Source of the DNA: Crocinitomicaceae bacterium
GTDB taxonomy: Bacteria; Bacteroidota; Bacteroidia; Flavobacteriales_D; Crocinitomicaceae
Direction of reading: 5' to 3'
Assembly (NCBI GenBank): GCA_021325675.1
Contig: JAJTCM010000010.1
Location: 1 to 64,000, forward strand
Length of the DNA: 64,000 nucleotides
Part shown: positions 34,744 through 44,500 of the stretch, piece by piece
Layout of the letters: the number at the start of each line of letters is the position of its first letter
Position numbering within the stretch: the first letter of the stretch is position 1
Translations under genes and position numbers: made by a program
Notes under the pieces: model-generated
Seen by the model: only the letters and a program-made list of their open reading frames with translations
Database searches by the model: none
What the model was told of the DNA's origin: nothing

Positions 34744-35139
34744 TCAGCTGGCAGGCTCAATAACGTCCCACAAATTGCCGTATAAATCCGCAAAAACAAA
34801 GACCTTTCCGAATTCTTCCGAGCTGATCTCACGGACAATCTGAACACCGGCCTCCTTGAAATTACGGTATTCGCGATTGAGGTCATCGGTGTACATGAAC
34901 ATAAAAACGCGGCCGCCGGTTTGGTTCCCGACAGCTTTTTCCTGTTCCGGGTTTGCAGCCTGCGCGAGTAAGAGCGTAAAATCTGCATCTTTTGACGGTG
35001 CAATGCGTACCCAGCGTTTGGTTTCGCTCAGGCGTGTATCCTCAATCAAATGAAAATTGAGCTTTTCAGTATAAAACGTGATTGCTTCGTCGTAGTTGCT
35101 CACAACGAGCGCGATCTGGAAAATGCGTCTGTTTTTCAT
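34744..35139 (-). CDS. VOC-family (glyoxalase-like) protein
   Basis: 131 aa, one complete VOC module pair. Start FQIALVVSNYDEAITFYTEKL is the usual first beta-alpha-beta unit, and the second half ends VFVFADLYGNLWDVIEP, matching the D-x-x-GN-x-W-[DE]-hydrophobic finish. Likely metal ligands are the Gln in FQIALVV and the Asp in WDVIE, instead of the more common His and Glu, so activity is uncertain. VOC proteins include glyoxalase I, dioxygenases and resistance proteins. It follows the OmpA-family gene by one base, but the functional link is unclear. Confidence 0.87.
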   Translation of the reverse strand: MKNRRIFQIALVVSNYDEAITFYTEKLNFHLIEDTRLSETKRWVRIAPSKDADFTLLLAQAANPEQEKAVGNQTGGRVFMFMYTDDLNREYRNFKEAGVQIVREISSEEFGKVFVFADLYGNLWDVIEPAS

Positions 35140-35140
35140 C

Positions 35141-36682
35141 TTACTTAACAGAAATAATCCGGAATTCCACCCTGCGGTTCACAGCCCTGCCTTCTGCCGT
35201 ATCGTTTGTTGTTGCCGGGGATTTTTCACCGAAACCCTTCGAGCTTAAGCGCGCGGCTGCAATTCCTTTTGACTGGAGGTAAGTTACCACGGCTTTTGCC
35301 CGGTTTTCGGATAAGCCCTGGTTAAATTCGACGCCGCCCTGGTTGTCTGTATGCCCGCGGATTTCGATGACCATTTTCGGGTTTTCTTCCAGGATTTTTA
35401 CCAGCCTGTCCAGTTCCGTCTGTGAAGTCGGGAGCAGGGTCGCTTTCGCCGTTTCGAAGAAAATATTGTTCAGGCGGATCACTGATTCAGCCTTGATCGG
35501 GCGCAGGTAAATGTCTTTTTTCACAACACCGAACTCTCCGATAGTTGACAGATCGAGGTTCACGTCTTCCGAGTAATAGCCTTCCAGCTTTGCCCCGATC
35601 CCGTAATTGGAACCGTAAGGCAAAATCACTTTGTAGCTTCCGTCAATTACCGAAGACCGACCGATCCCCTCGAGGTGGTTATTCGCAAGATTGGTATATG
35701 AAAGGCTGGCCCCCAGTATTTTCTGTGTTTCAGCATCATACACAATCCCTTCCACAATGATCACCGGATCGGGTTTCGCTACGATTACTTCCTTCGGATC
35801 TTCTGCCTGCGGAAGCTTCAAACGGAAAATATCACTTGATGTTTTAAAGGAATAGCTATCCATAAAAGCATATTTACCACTTGGAGAAATCGTAAAATTG
35901 CTTTCCGTTTTTTTGGTATTGATCATTGGTCCCGCATTTTCCGGCTCCGACCAGTTCAGCCAGGTATCGTCCAGTCTTTTGCTGACATAAATATCCTCTT
36001 TCCCAAAGCCCTTGCGTTTGAGCGATGTAAAATACAGGGTTTTGTTGTCGGCCGCCATGAATGGTCCATAATCTCCCTTTTTTGTAATCGCGAGTCTCTG
36101 TGGACGTGTCCAATGTTCATCATCGATGCGTTTGGTGACATACAACATGGAATGTGGCGAGCCTGGCTCTTCTGAAAAGGAAAGGAGCATCACATTCCCG
36201 GAAGGCGCTACGCACATGGCCGCAAATTTCCCCAAACACATGTCGTCATAACCTTCGATGAGGACTTCCTTACGCCGCGACCAGCCATTTGTACCTAAAA
36301 TGCTATAGGAATAACCGCTTTTTATATAATTGTCATTTGCATCGTATACACCTCGTATAATCACAAGATTTCCATCGGCGCTTTGATAATCAACCGAATT
36401 ACTCGACCCGATATTAAACGGCCAGCCCAGTAATTTTGCTTCACTCACAACGCTATCGTTCTGCATATCGCACACCCAATTATACTGATCAAAATTCACA
36501 GTCGGGTTTTGGGGATGCATATCCCGTATAAAATACATTTTGCTTCCGTCCGGGGTCATATAAGCCGAAAAATCAGCTGTGGGCGAATTGATCAGCGGGC
36601 CCAGGTTTTCGCGGTTCAGAGCTTGTGTAAACGCTGAAATACAAATCAGTGAAAAAAGTGTGAAGAAAATGAATTTGTTCAT
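35141..36682 (-). CDS. OmpA-family outer-membrane protein with WD40-like propeller (PorE-like)
   Basis: 513 aa from the ATG at 36682 (MNKFIFFTLFSLICISAFTQ, a clean signal peptide); a longer frame to 36742 has no support. Residues 25-310 are PD40/WD40-like blades (YMTPDGSKMYFIRD, MAADNKTLYFTSLK, FTISPSGKYAFMDS). About 325-405 is a carboxypeptidase-regulatory-like domain (IVEGIVYDAETQKILGAS). The C-terminal OmpA domain (NIFFETAKATLLPTS, IEIRGHTDNQGG, NRAKAVVTYLQ, GFGEKSP, NRRVEF) binds peptidoglycan. Propeller, regulatory-like and OmpA in this order is the layout of the T9SS accessory protein PorE, minus its N-terminal TPR. Co-transcribed with the VOC gene. Role in T9SS is inferred. Confidence 0.88.
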   Translation of the reverse strand: MNKFIFFTLFSLICISAFTQALNRENLGPLINSPTADFSAYMTPDGSKMYFIRDMHPQNPTVNFDQYNWVCDMQNDSVVSEAKLLGWPFNIGSSNSVDYQSADGNLVIIRGVYDANDNYIKSGYSYSILGTNGWSRRKEVLIEGYDDMCLGKFAAMCVAPSGNVMLLSFSEEPGSPHSMLYVTKRIDDEHWTRPQRLAITKKGDYGPFMAADNKTLYFTSLKRKGFGKEDIYVSKRLDDTWLNWSEPENAGPMINTKKTESNFTISPSGKYAFMDSYSFKTSSDIFRLKLPQAEDPKEVIVAKPDPVIIVEGIVYDAETQKILGASLSYTNLANNHLEGIGRSSVIDGSYKVILPYGSNYGIGAKLEGYYSEDVNLDLSTIGEFGVVKKDIYLRPIKAESVIRLNNIFFETAKATLLPTSQTELDRLVKILEENPKMVIEIRGHTDNQGGVEFNQGLSENRAKAVVTYLQSKGIAAARLSSKGFGEKSPATTNDTAEGRAVNRRVEFRIISVK

Positions 36683-36797
36683 CGTGTTAAATTTAAGCGG
36701 GAAGCAGGTAAAGCAGAACCCACAGCAAAAATAGAAATTCATTTTTTACGGGCAACTACGGCGAATGGCTTATTTTCATTTCTAAAAAATCCCAACA

Positions 36798-36827
36798 AAA
36801 AAATCCCGGATCGCTCCGGGATTTTTT
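36798..36827. terminator. Strong bidirectional-type intrinsic terminator
   Basis: AAAAAATCCCGGA (36798-36810), loop TCGC, TCCGGGATTTTTT (36815-36827): a 13-bp perfect stem flanked by A and T runs. On the minus strand it lies 23 bp after the ELWxxDGT gene. Confidence 0.9.
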
Positions 36828-36850
36828 ACTTTAATACAAAAATAATGTTC

Positions 36851-38380
36851 TTATTGCAGAATAATTTTTTGTGTGTACGCGATTCCTTTCGCTATAATAT
36901 CCAGGAAATAGATTCCTTTAGGCAATGCAGAAAGATCGATACTTTCACCGCCCTGCTGCTCGTGTACCGTTTCGCCGATCGTATTGTGTACGTTAAACGA
37001 AGCGTTTGTATCACCTGTTTTTACGTTAAAAATACCGCCGGAAGGATTTGGGTACACGGAAATCTGCTGGTGCTCCGTTTCTGTGATTGCTGCCTGGGAA
37101 CCATCCAAAGTCCACAATTCATACCCGTTATCGTTATCATGATTCGTAAAGAAAACCGTGTTGTTGAACACAAAAGGGTTCCCCACATAGCCGGTGATTA
37201 GTCCCGTTGTTCCAGCATCTGTTCCGTCCGACTCCCAAAGGGTTGCAGTAAAAGTTCCCTGGTTCAGCACCGAAGTGTACATATTGTTGTCTAAAACTAC
37301 AAACGAAGCATGGGACAAAAGAGCAGCTGATACGTCTTCCAATGCAGTTGTTCCGTCAGTTCTCTGGCTACTGGTGAATAAATAATCCGAATTAGCGCCC
37401 TTGAAGGAATACCCTGAACCGGCGCTTATGAGTGTTGTACCGGCAACCGTTCCGTCGGTAGACCATAGCTCAGCAGATCCCATGATGAAATGTACTTTAT
37501 TATCAAAAACAACCAGGTCATGAACCCCAATTGGAGAAGTTGTTAATTGCAAAGCTGTCGTTCCGTCTGTTTTCCACAAATTATCCTGGTTTCCATCAGA
37601 AGCGATAAAAAACAGCGTGTTGTTATGAACCAGCCATTTGTGCGGTTCCATACTGTTAGGACCGGCAATTTCATGAACGAGCGTCGTTCCGGCGGCAGTT
37701 CCGTCACTGGAATAAAGCTCCGGGTCCATTCCTGTTGCCGTTCCTGAAAAGTAAACTTTCCCGTTAAATGCCACCATCGGTTCATCCTGTAAACCATTAT
37801 AATCAACTCCCGGAACAATTTCTCCCGGAGCAAGATCAGTAACCTCCACTGTTCCCGCCGCTGTTCCGTCACTCACCCACAATTCACGTCCGTTGGATTG
37901 CCCCATATTGAAAAAAAGCTTGTCGCCAACAGCCACGAAGTTTCTCGGTGAACCGCCGCCCCCCGTTCCATATTGATGAGAAAGCGTGGTGACAAGCACT
38001 GGCGTGCCGCCGTCCGTTTTCCATAATTCGGTCGAAGTGGTCGCGCTGAAAGACGCCGTATGACTGACGATATAATACAATGTTCCGTTTATGTTGGCGC
38101 AGAACTTCATACCGCCAGTTGCAGTTACAGCGACGCTGTCTTTGACAAGCACTGTATTTTCAGCTGTGCCGTCGGATTTCCAGAGCTTGTGGATACCTGC
38201 GCTACTTCCCGCAATCATTGTTTTTCCGCGCATAAAGAGCGTACCGTTAACGTTCATAAATTCTTCGATACTGGAAGACATAGGATGGGCGCCGGGTACA
38301 AGGTCCTTAAATAAGGATTGCGCATTTAAAGCGCTCAGGCAGGTCAATGCTGCCACAGATGTGAGTATATTTTTTTTCAT
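36851..38380 (-). CDS. Secreted ELWxxDGT-repeat protein with T9SS sorting domain
   Basis: 509 aa. Signal peptide MKKNILTSVAALTCLSALNAQ. The body has eight repeats of the [ED]LW-x-x-DGT type: KLWKSDGTAENT, ELWKTDGGTP, ELWVSDGTAAGTV, ELYSSDGTAAGTT, NLWKTDGTT, ELWSTDGTVAGTT, TLWESDGTDAGTT and ELWTLDGSQ. These form a propeller-like surface array in Bacteroidota secreted proteins. The C-terminus (ISVYPNPSGGIFNVK, then LPKGIYFLDIIA and YTQKIILQ) is a type A T9SS sorting domain. No enzyme motif is seen. It is monocistronic with a strong terminator. Probably a surface adhesin. Confidence 0.92.
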   Translation of the reverse strand: MKKNILTSVAALTCLSALNAQSLFKDLVPGAHPMSSSIEEFMNVNGTLFMRGKTMIAGSSAGIHKLWKSDGTAENTVLVKDSVAVTATGGMKFCANINGTLYYIVSHTASFSATTSTELWKTDGGTPVLVTTLSHQYGTGGGGSPRNFVAVGDKLFFNMGQSNGRELWVSDGTAAGTVEVTDLAPGEIVPGVDYNGLQDEPMVAFNGKVYFSGTATGMDPELYSSDGTAAGTTLVHEIAGPNSMEPHKWLVHNNTLFFIASDGNQDNLWKTDGTTALQLTTSPIGVHDLVVFDNKVHFIMGSAELWSTDGTVAGTTLISAGSGYSFKGANSDYLFTSSQRTDGTTALEDVSAALLSHASFVVLDNNMYTSVLNQGTFTATLWESDGTDAGTTGLITGYVGNPFVFNNTVFFTNHDNDNGYELWTLDGSQAAITETEHQQISVYPNPSGGIFNVKTGDTNASFNVHNTIGETVHEQQGGESIDLSALPKGIYFLDIIAKGIAYTQKIILQ

Positions 38381-38472
38381 AGAGTGTGTTTGAATGTTAT
38401 GAAGAACAAAATTACATACCTGTTTACCTGTATTTTTAGGGTAAAATCCCTAATCTGTCTACGGTAAATCCC

Positions 38473-39114
38473 CTAATTTACAATTCCGTTGCTGTAAGCG
38501 AAGCGGATCAAACCGGCAATATTCTTGACATCCAGCTTACGCATCAGGTTGGTGCGGTGCGAATCCACTGTCCTGTGGCTGATAAAAAGCTTTTCGCCGA
38601 TTTCTATGTTAGTCAGTCCTTCCGCAATAAGCCCAAGGATTTCCACTTCTCTTTTCGTGAGCTCCACCGGAACGCTTGAGCCTTCGACGCGGTAATTTCC
38701 TGAGCCTGTTTCCCCGGGCTGGATTTCACTGCTGATGTATTCTTTGCCTTTCAGGATTTGCTGAATAGCGAAAAAAAGCTCTTCCTTGTCACAGTTTTTA
38801 TGAATGTAGCCATGCGCACCGGACGCTTTAAGCTTCAGGTACATGCTTTTTTCATGGTGCATCGTCAGAACCAGTATTTTGAGCCCGGGAAATTCTTTGT
38901 GCAGGATTTTCACGGCTTCATTTCCATCCATCACCGGCATATCTATATCGGTAATCACCAGGTCGGGCTGTAAAATACGTGTTTTCGCCACGAGCTCCCG
39001 GCCGTTATCCACCGCAGCAAGGAGACTGTACTCCGGAACTTTTTCCAGCATGGATTTGATCCCATCCAGGATTAATGTGTGATCATCTGCAATAATAATT
39101 TTTGTTCCTGTCAT
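38473..39114 (-). CDS. NarL/FixJ-type response regulator
   Basis: 213 aa. Receiver with acidic pair ADDHT, phospho-acceptor Asp56 in LVITDIDMPVMDGNEA, and the GYIHKN region where Lys is present. The LuxR-type helix-turn-helix at about 150-195 is LTKREVEILGLIAEGLTNIEI, then SHRTVDSHRTNLMRKL. It overlaps the kinase upstream by 4 bases (ATGA), so they form a dedicated two-component pair of the NarX/NarL style. Confidence 0.96.
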   Translation of the reverse strand: MTGTKIIIADDHTLILDGIKSMLEKVPEYSLLAAVDNGRELVAKTRILQPDLVITDIDMPVMDGNEAVKILHKEFPGLKILVLTMHHEKSMYLKLKASGAHGYIHKNCDKEELFFAIQQILKGKEYISSEIQPGETGSGNYRVEGSSVPVELTKREVEILGLIAEGLTNIEIGEKLFISHRTVDSHRTNLMRKLDVKNIAGLIRFAYSNGIVN

Positions 39115-40859
39115 AGTTCATGTTCTTTCAACGGCAATTTCAAGCTTGCCAGCGTCCCTCTTCCTGCCGGCTGCTCCATGTGAAAACGCGCCTTAATAAT
39201 TTCCGCGCGTAAGCTTATATTTCCAAGTCCCATCCCCTTTTTATTGCTTTCAGTCAAACCGATCCCGTCATCTTCCACCAGCAGCATGAGCTGTTTCTCT
39301 GAAAAGATCAGCTGCACGGAAACCTGGCTGGCCTTTGAATGCCTGATTACGTTTGAAAACAGTTCCTGTGTGGCCCTGTACAGCTGGATTTCCTCCTGCT
39401 GGCTTAAATCCCGGATTTTTCCGAACACTTCGAACGAATAATCCATCACATGGTTAAACATCGTATGGGCCAGCTGTCTTAAAGCTTCCGTAAATCCAAG
39501 CTCATCCAGGTCGGGAGGCATGATTTCATGGGAAATATTCCGCAGCTCGTTCGTCGCTTCATCAAGCAAGGCAATACAAGCTTTATAATTCCCCGAAATT
39601 TCCGGGCCGCTTTCATCCAGGCTTTCACCTACAAAAGCAAATTTCATGCGTGCGGCAACGAATTTCTGACAAATACCGTCATGCAAATCGCGGGCGATCC
39701 GTTCTTTTTCCTTTTCCTGGGCTTCAAGCACCGCTTCGAAATATTCCTGCTGCAAAGCCATTTCCGCTTTTTTGCGTTTGGACTGCGAACGAAGATTGAC
39801 CGCCAGGAAAACAATGATCAGCAATAAGGTCAAGCCGATAAAAACAACGATATACAAGCTGTTTTTTCGTTTTTCGGCAACCGCTTTAGATTCCGCCAGC
39901 TCTTTTTGCCGCCTGATTTCGCCGGTTTTATATTTGACTTCCGTTTCTGCAATCGCTACTTTCAGGTCATCCCGGAACAGTACTTTCCGGAGTGCGAGCG
40001 TTTTTCTCAGGTATTTGATGGATTCTTTTAAATGTCCGGTCCGTTCAAGAATTTGCGCGTGACCGGAAAGACTGGTTTCTATTGTATTTTTATTCCCTTG
40101 GATCCGGGCAAGCTTCAAAGCTTCTTCACTGCATGCAAGTGCTTTTTTAAACTCCTTGCTTTCGACCAGCAGGCGGGAAAAATACATCCGGGAAAAACAC
40201 ATCATACTCGTGTCTTTAATCTCGTCCGAAACGGAAATAATTTCCTCGTAAAGCGGCCTGGCGAGATTCCCACGGCCGGTCTGTGTATACAATGTTGCGA
40301 GCAGCCTGGTCGGAAGGAGCACCAAAGAAGGGTCTCTGGCGTATTTTTTGCACAGGGCAATGGATTCTTTCAGGTTCTTTTCAGCAAGGCCATACTTTTC
40401 CTGCTCAACATACATTGCACCGATATTACTGAGCATCCTCGCTTTCACCGACCAGATTTTATTCCTGTCCGCGATATCTAGCGCCTTTTTAAAATAAGCG
40501 AGGGCGGTTGAACGGTCCTTGATGTAGTAATACGTTGATCCGGTCAGCTTCAGGTAATTTGCCAGCAGGGAATCATTGTTTATCTCCCGGGCAAACTTCA
40601 TCGACTCAAAGTTGTATTTTAAAGCCAGGTCGTATTCTGAGATTTTGAAGGCAAGTGGAAATACCCGCTCGTAAAACGCAATTTTTTCAGTAGGATTGAG
40701 CTTGTTTTTACGTTTGAACCCTTCCAGTTTTTTCAAGCTTACAGCTGCATCATTTATAGAATCGATTTCAGTAAAAAAAGCTGTATAACGATTTTTCTGA
40801 CCCCAACAAATGGCTGGTAAACAAGCGAAAAGAACGAGAAATAACAGCTTTTGTGGCAT
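39111..40859 (-). CDS. TPR-containing membrane histidine kinase (HisKA_3 type)
   Basis: 582 aa. Signal peptide to CWGQ, then seven TPR-like units up to about residue 305, a coiled coil, one membrane helix (YIVVFIGLTLLLIIVFLAV, about 335-355), and a second coiled coil. The HisKA_3 dimerisation helix has the phospho-acceptor in ERIARDLHDGICQKF (about residue 395). The ATPase domain has ELFSNVIRHSKASQ, VEDDGIGL and GMGLGNISLRAE. The TPR part would be periplasmic and sense a peptide or protein. Its partner regulator follows with a 4-base overlap. TPR-HisKA_3 plus NarL pairs are frequent in Bacteroidota. Confidence 0.95.
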   Translation of the reverse strand: MPQKLLFLVLFACLPAICWGQKNRYTAFFTEIDSINDAAVSLKKLEGFKRKNKLNPTEKIAFYERVFPLAFKISEYDLALKYNFESMKFAREINNDSLLANYLKLTGSTYYYIKDRSTALAYFKKALDIADRNKIWSVKARMLSNIGAMYVEQEKYGLAEKNLKESIALCKKYARDPSLVLLPTRLLATLYTQTGRGNLARPLYEEIISVSDEIKDTSMMCFSRMYFSRLLVESKEFKKALACSEEALKLARIQGNKNTIETSLSGHAQILERTGHLKESIKYLRKTLALRKVLFRDDLKVAIAETEVKYKTGEIRRQKELAESKAVAEKRKNSLYIVVFIGLTLLLIIVFLAVNLRSQSKRKKAEMALQQEYFEAVLEAQEKEKERIARDLHDGICQKFVAARMKFAFVGESLDESGPEISGNYKACIALLDEATNELRNISHEIMPPDLDELGFTEALRQLAHTMFNHVMDYSFEVFGKIRDLSQQEEIQLYRATQELFSNVIRHSKASQVSVQLIFSEKQLMLLVEDDGIGLTESNKKGMGLGNISLRAEIIKARFHMEQPAGRGTLASLKLPLKEHEL

Positions 40860-41065
40860 GAAGTGTTCTATTTTCTGCTAAACTACACTTTTTTCAGTTA
40901 TTTATTACAATTCTCCGGGTCTTATGGGTAATACAAAGGGTACAAAGTTCTGCGGAGGACGCTAAGTTTTTTTGAGGATGCAGGGGAATCAAAGGCATGC
41001 TTATAGAATTTAAAAAGAGCTGTGCTTATTTTGTCTCTGCGGGCTTTGCGATCCAAACACCAACA

Positions 41066-41596
41066 TCAAAACAGCTCCATTTGAGCGTGTTGGCCTGGAT
41101 TTTCGAGCTCCAGTAATTTCTTCTTTGCCGTCAAACCTCCCGCGTAGCCGGTCAGCTCACCGGAAGTCCCGATGATGCGGTGACAGGGAACTACAATGGA
41201 AATCGCATTGGCGCCATTGGCCGAAGCAACAGCCCGGATCGCTTTTTCGTTGCCGAGCTGACGTGACAAAGCAAGATAAGAAAGCGTTTTCCCGAACGGG
41301 ACTTTTATCAATTCTTCCCAAACCTGTTTCTGAAAATCAGTTCCCACAAGGTGAAGCGGCAAATCGAATTCCGTCAAACCGCCCGCAAAATAAGCTTCAA
41401 ACTGTTTTTTAGCAGTCTTAATCAGCTTCGTTTCTTTCTCAACGAATTCAGCGTTCAGACCTGATTTAATCCGCTGGTCGACCTGGTCGCGCATCTTGCG
41501 GTAACGCCAGTCACAGAGCGCGAGCTTTCCCTGGTAATCCCCGAGGATCAATTCCCCGAAAGGCGTTTTCCAATAGCTTATAAAAATTGTTTCCAT
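41066..41596 (-). CDS. ogt: Methylated-DNA-protein-cysteine methyltransferase
   Basis: 176 aa, normal length. It repairs O6-alkylguanine by moving the alkyl group to its own cysteine. The active-site block is ISIVVPCHRIIGTSGELTGY with Cys138, and upstream is FQKQVWEELIKVPFGKTLSY, the DNA-recognition helix, with the helix turn RAVASANGANAI. All key residues are present. It begins 2 bases after the dnaE stop and is probably in the same transcript, pairing replication with direct repair. Confidence 0.96.
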   Translation of the reverse strand: METIFISYWKTPFGELILGDYQGKLALCDWRYRKMRDQVDQRIKSGLNAEFVEKETKLIKTAKKQFEAYFAGGLTEFDLPLHLVGTDFQKQVWEELIKVPFGKTLSYLALSRQLGNEKAIRAVASANGANAISIVVPCHRIIGTSGELTGYAGGLTAKKKLLELENPGQHAQMELF

Positions 41597-41598
41597 CG

Positions 41599-44500
41599 TT
41601 ACGCCAGGCTGTATTCGAGCTCAAAACGCTCCAGTTTTTTGATGAAATCGGTGTTGACATCCACACGGATATTTTTCGACGGCATGTTCACTTCGATCCC
41701 GTCAAGCGGGTCGAATACCGTAAATTTCACCTGGCATTTTCCTTCATTCTCAAGGAAAAGGTTGTGAAGATCGGAAATGAAAATCTGGTTGATGTTTTTA
41801 GTCGCCACTTTGAGATTGAGGACATTGGCGCGCTTTTCTTTCAAATCGTGCAGCAATTCCATCTGGTGGATAATAAATTCCGTCTCTTTCCGGAAACCAT
41901 TGGTATCAAACTTTCCTTTGATGCAAACAAAATTCGGGGCGAGGAAAAAATGCTTGAATTTCAGGTAGCTTTCCTGGAACAAAAACAGCTTGTATGAATC
42001 CGTATAATCTTCAATCGTCAGTGTTCCGAAAGGCTGGTTTTTCTTCGTCATCCGGTGCTCAAACTCAGTAATGATCCCTGCAACCAGCACTTCTTTGCCT
42101 TTGTGGGATTCCGGATCAGCCAGCATGGAAATCCTTCCGTTGCAGAAAGATTCGATCTCGAGACGAAAATCATCCAGCGGGTGACCTGAAATGAAGATGC
42201 CTACCACCTCTTTTTCGCGGTTGAGCTTGTACATCGAAGACCATTCTTCGGCCTGCGGGATTTCCGGTTCCAGGACGGCAGTCCCGGTAGCTTCGCCAAA
42301 GAGGGAAACCTGTGCAGAATTTTCGCTGTCCTGGAAAGCAGCGCCGAATTTCATGGCGTTTTCGAGGAACATTCGCCCGGAGCTGTCTTCCTTAAAATAT
42401 TGGGCGCGGTGAACGCCTTTGAAGGAATCAAACCCACCGGCCAAAGCCAGGCTTTCAAATGCCTTTTTGTTACATACACGCAGGTTGATGCGTTTCGCCA
42501 GGTCAAAAATGGAAGTGAACGGCCCGTTTTCCTGGCGTTCTTTCATGATCGCTTCTACCGGCGCACTTCCCAAACCTTTGATGGCACCCAATCCGAAACG
42601 GACCGCGCCTTCTTTATTCACCGTAAACAAATACTGTGATTCGTTGATATCCGGCCCAAGCACAGGAACGCCCATCCGTTTGCATTCCTCCATGAAAAAG
42701 GAAACCTGCTTAATGTCGTTCATGTTGTTGCTCAATACCGAAGCCATGTATTCAGCCGGATAATTCGCTTTGAGGTAAGCCGTTTGATAGGCAATCCACG
42801 CGTAACAGGTAGAGTGGGATTTGTTGAAGGCGTAGGATGCAAAAGCTTCCCAGTCCTTCCATATTTTTTCCAGCTTTACCGGGTCATGGCCTTTTTTGCC
42901 CCCGTTTTCAATAAACAGCGGCTTCATTTTATCCAGTACGGCTTTCTGCTTCTTACCCATCGCTTTTCGCAGGGTATCCGCCTCACCTTTGGTAAAACCG
43001 GCCAGTTTTTGTGACAAAAGCATTACCTGCTCCTGGTAAACGGTAATCCCGTAAGTTTCTTTCAGGTATTCTTCGCAATCGGCTACGTCGTACACAATCG
43101 GCTCATCGCCGTGCTTCCGCTTAATGAACGAAGGAATGTATTCCAGCGGGCCCGGGCGGTACAAGGCATTCATGGCGATCAGATCCGCAAAAACAGTTGG
43201 TTTCAGCTCACGCATGTACTTTTGCATCCCGGGGGATTCATACTGGAAAATCCCGACCGTTTCACCGCGCTGGAAAAGCTCGTAAGTAGGAACATCGTCA
43301 ACCGGGAAATTGTCCGGATCGAGCTCTATTCCTTTAGTTTCTTTGATGTTTTTTACAGCGTATTTGATCAGCGTGAGCGTTTTCAGCCCGAGAAAGTCCA
43401 TTTTGAGCAATCCCGCTTCTTCCGCCACGGAGTTATCAAACTGCGTACACCACATTTCAGAATCCTTGGCTGTGGCAACCGGAACGAATTTCGTAATGTC
43501 ATCCGGCGTAATGATCACCCCACAGGCATGAATCCCGGTGTTTCGAACCGATCCTTCAATTTTTTGCGCCTGCTGGATTACCTGCGCCGGTAAATCATTT
43601 CCCTGCGCGATCGCTTTCAGCTCTTTGGCCTGCTGAAAGTCTTCCTGGCGGTTTTTCAGCTTGTCGATCAGCGCGGCATCATCCAGCGTAAACATTTTGT
43701 GCAGCGAGATATCCGGCACCAGCTTCGCTAAACGGTCGGCCTCAAACAAAGGCAAATCCAGCGCCCTGGCTGTATCCCGGATGGAAGACTTCGCCGCCAT
43801 CGTACCGTAGGTAATGATTTGCGCCACCTGGTTGGAGCCATATTTGTCAATCACCCATTTGATAACATCTCCGCGGCCTTCATCGTCGAAGTCGATATCG
43901 ATATCGGGCATGGAAACCCTGTCCGGGTTGAGGAAACGCTCAAAGAGGAGATCGTACTTGATCGGGTCGACATTTGTAATCTGGATGCAATAGGCAACGG
44001 CCGACCCAGCCGCCGATCCACGTCCGGGACCAACGGAAACACCCATATCGCGGGCTGCATGACAAAAATCCTGCACAATGAGGAAGTAGCCCGGGTAACC
44101 CGTACGCTCAATCGTTGCGAGCTCAAAATCAAGCCGCTCGCGGATTTCATCGGTAATTTCCGGGTAGCGCTTTTTGGCCCCTTCGTAAGTGAGGTAGCGC
44201 AAATAATTATTTTCCCCGCGTTTTCCGCCGTCGATCTCATCCTGCGCATCGCGAAACTCTTCCGGAATATCGAAAGCCGGGAGCAAAACCTCGCGCGCCA
44301 GGGTGTAGGGCTCAATTTTAGCCAAAATCTCCGAAATGGATTCAATGGCTTGCGGCATATCGGCAAAGAGGGCTTTCATTTCCTCCGCCGTTTTGTAATA
44401 ATATTCTTCGTTGTCGAGCCCGTAACGGAAACCGCGGCCACGCCCTTTCGGCGTTGAAATCAGCTCTCCATCCTTCACACAAAGCAAAATATCATGCGAT

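Noticed and set aside
40860-41065. ACAAAG/GACGCTAAG-like words between the kinase and ogt genes, possibly a decayed dispersed repeat
   Set aside because: No clean inverted arms or second copy in the window; too weak to list as a repeat.
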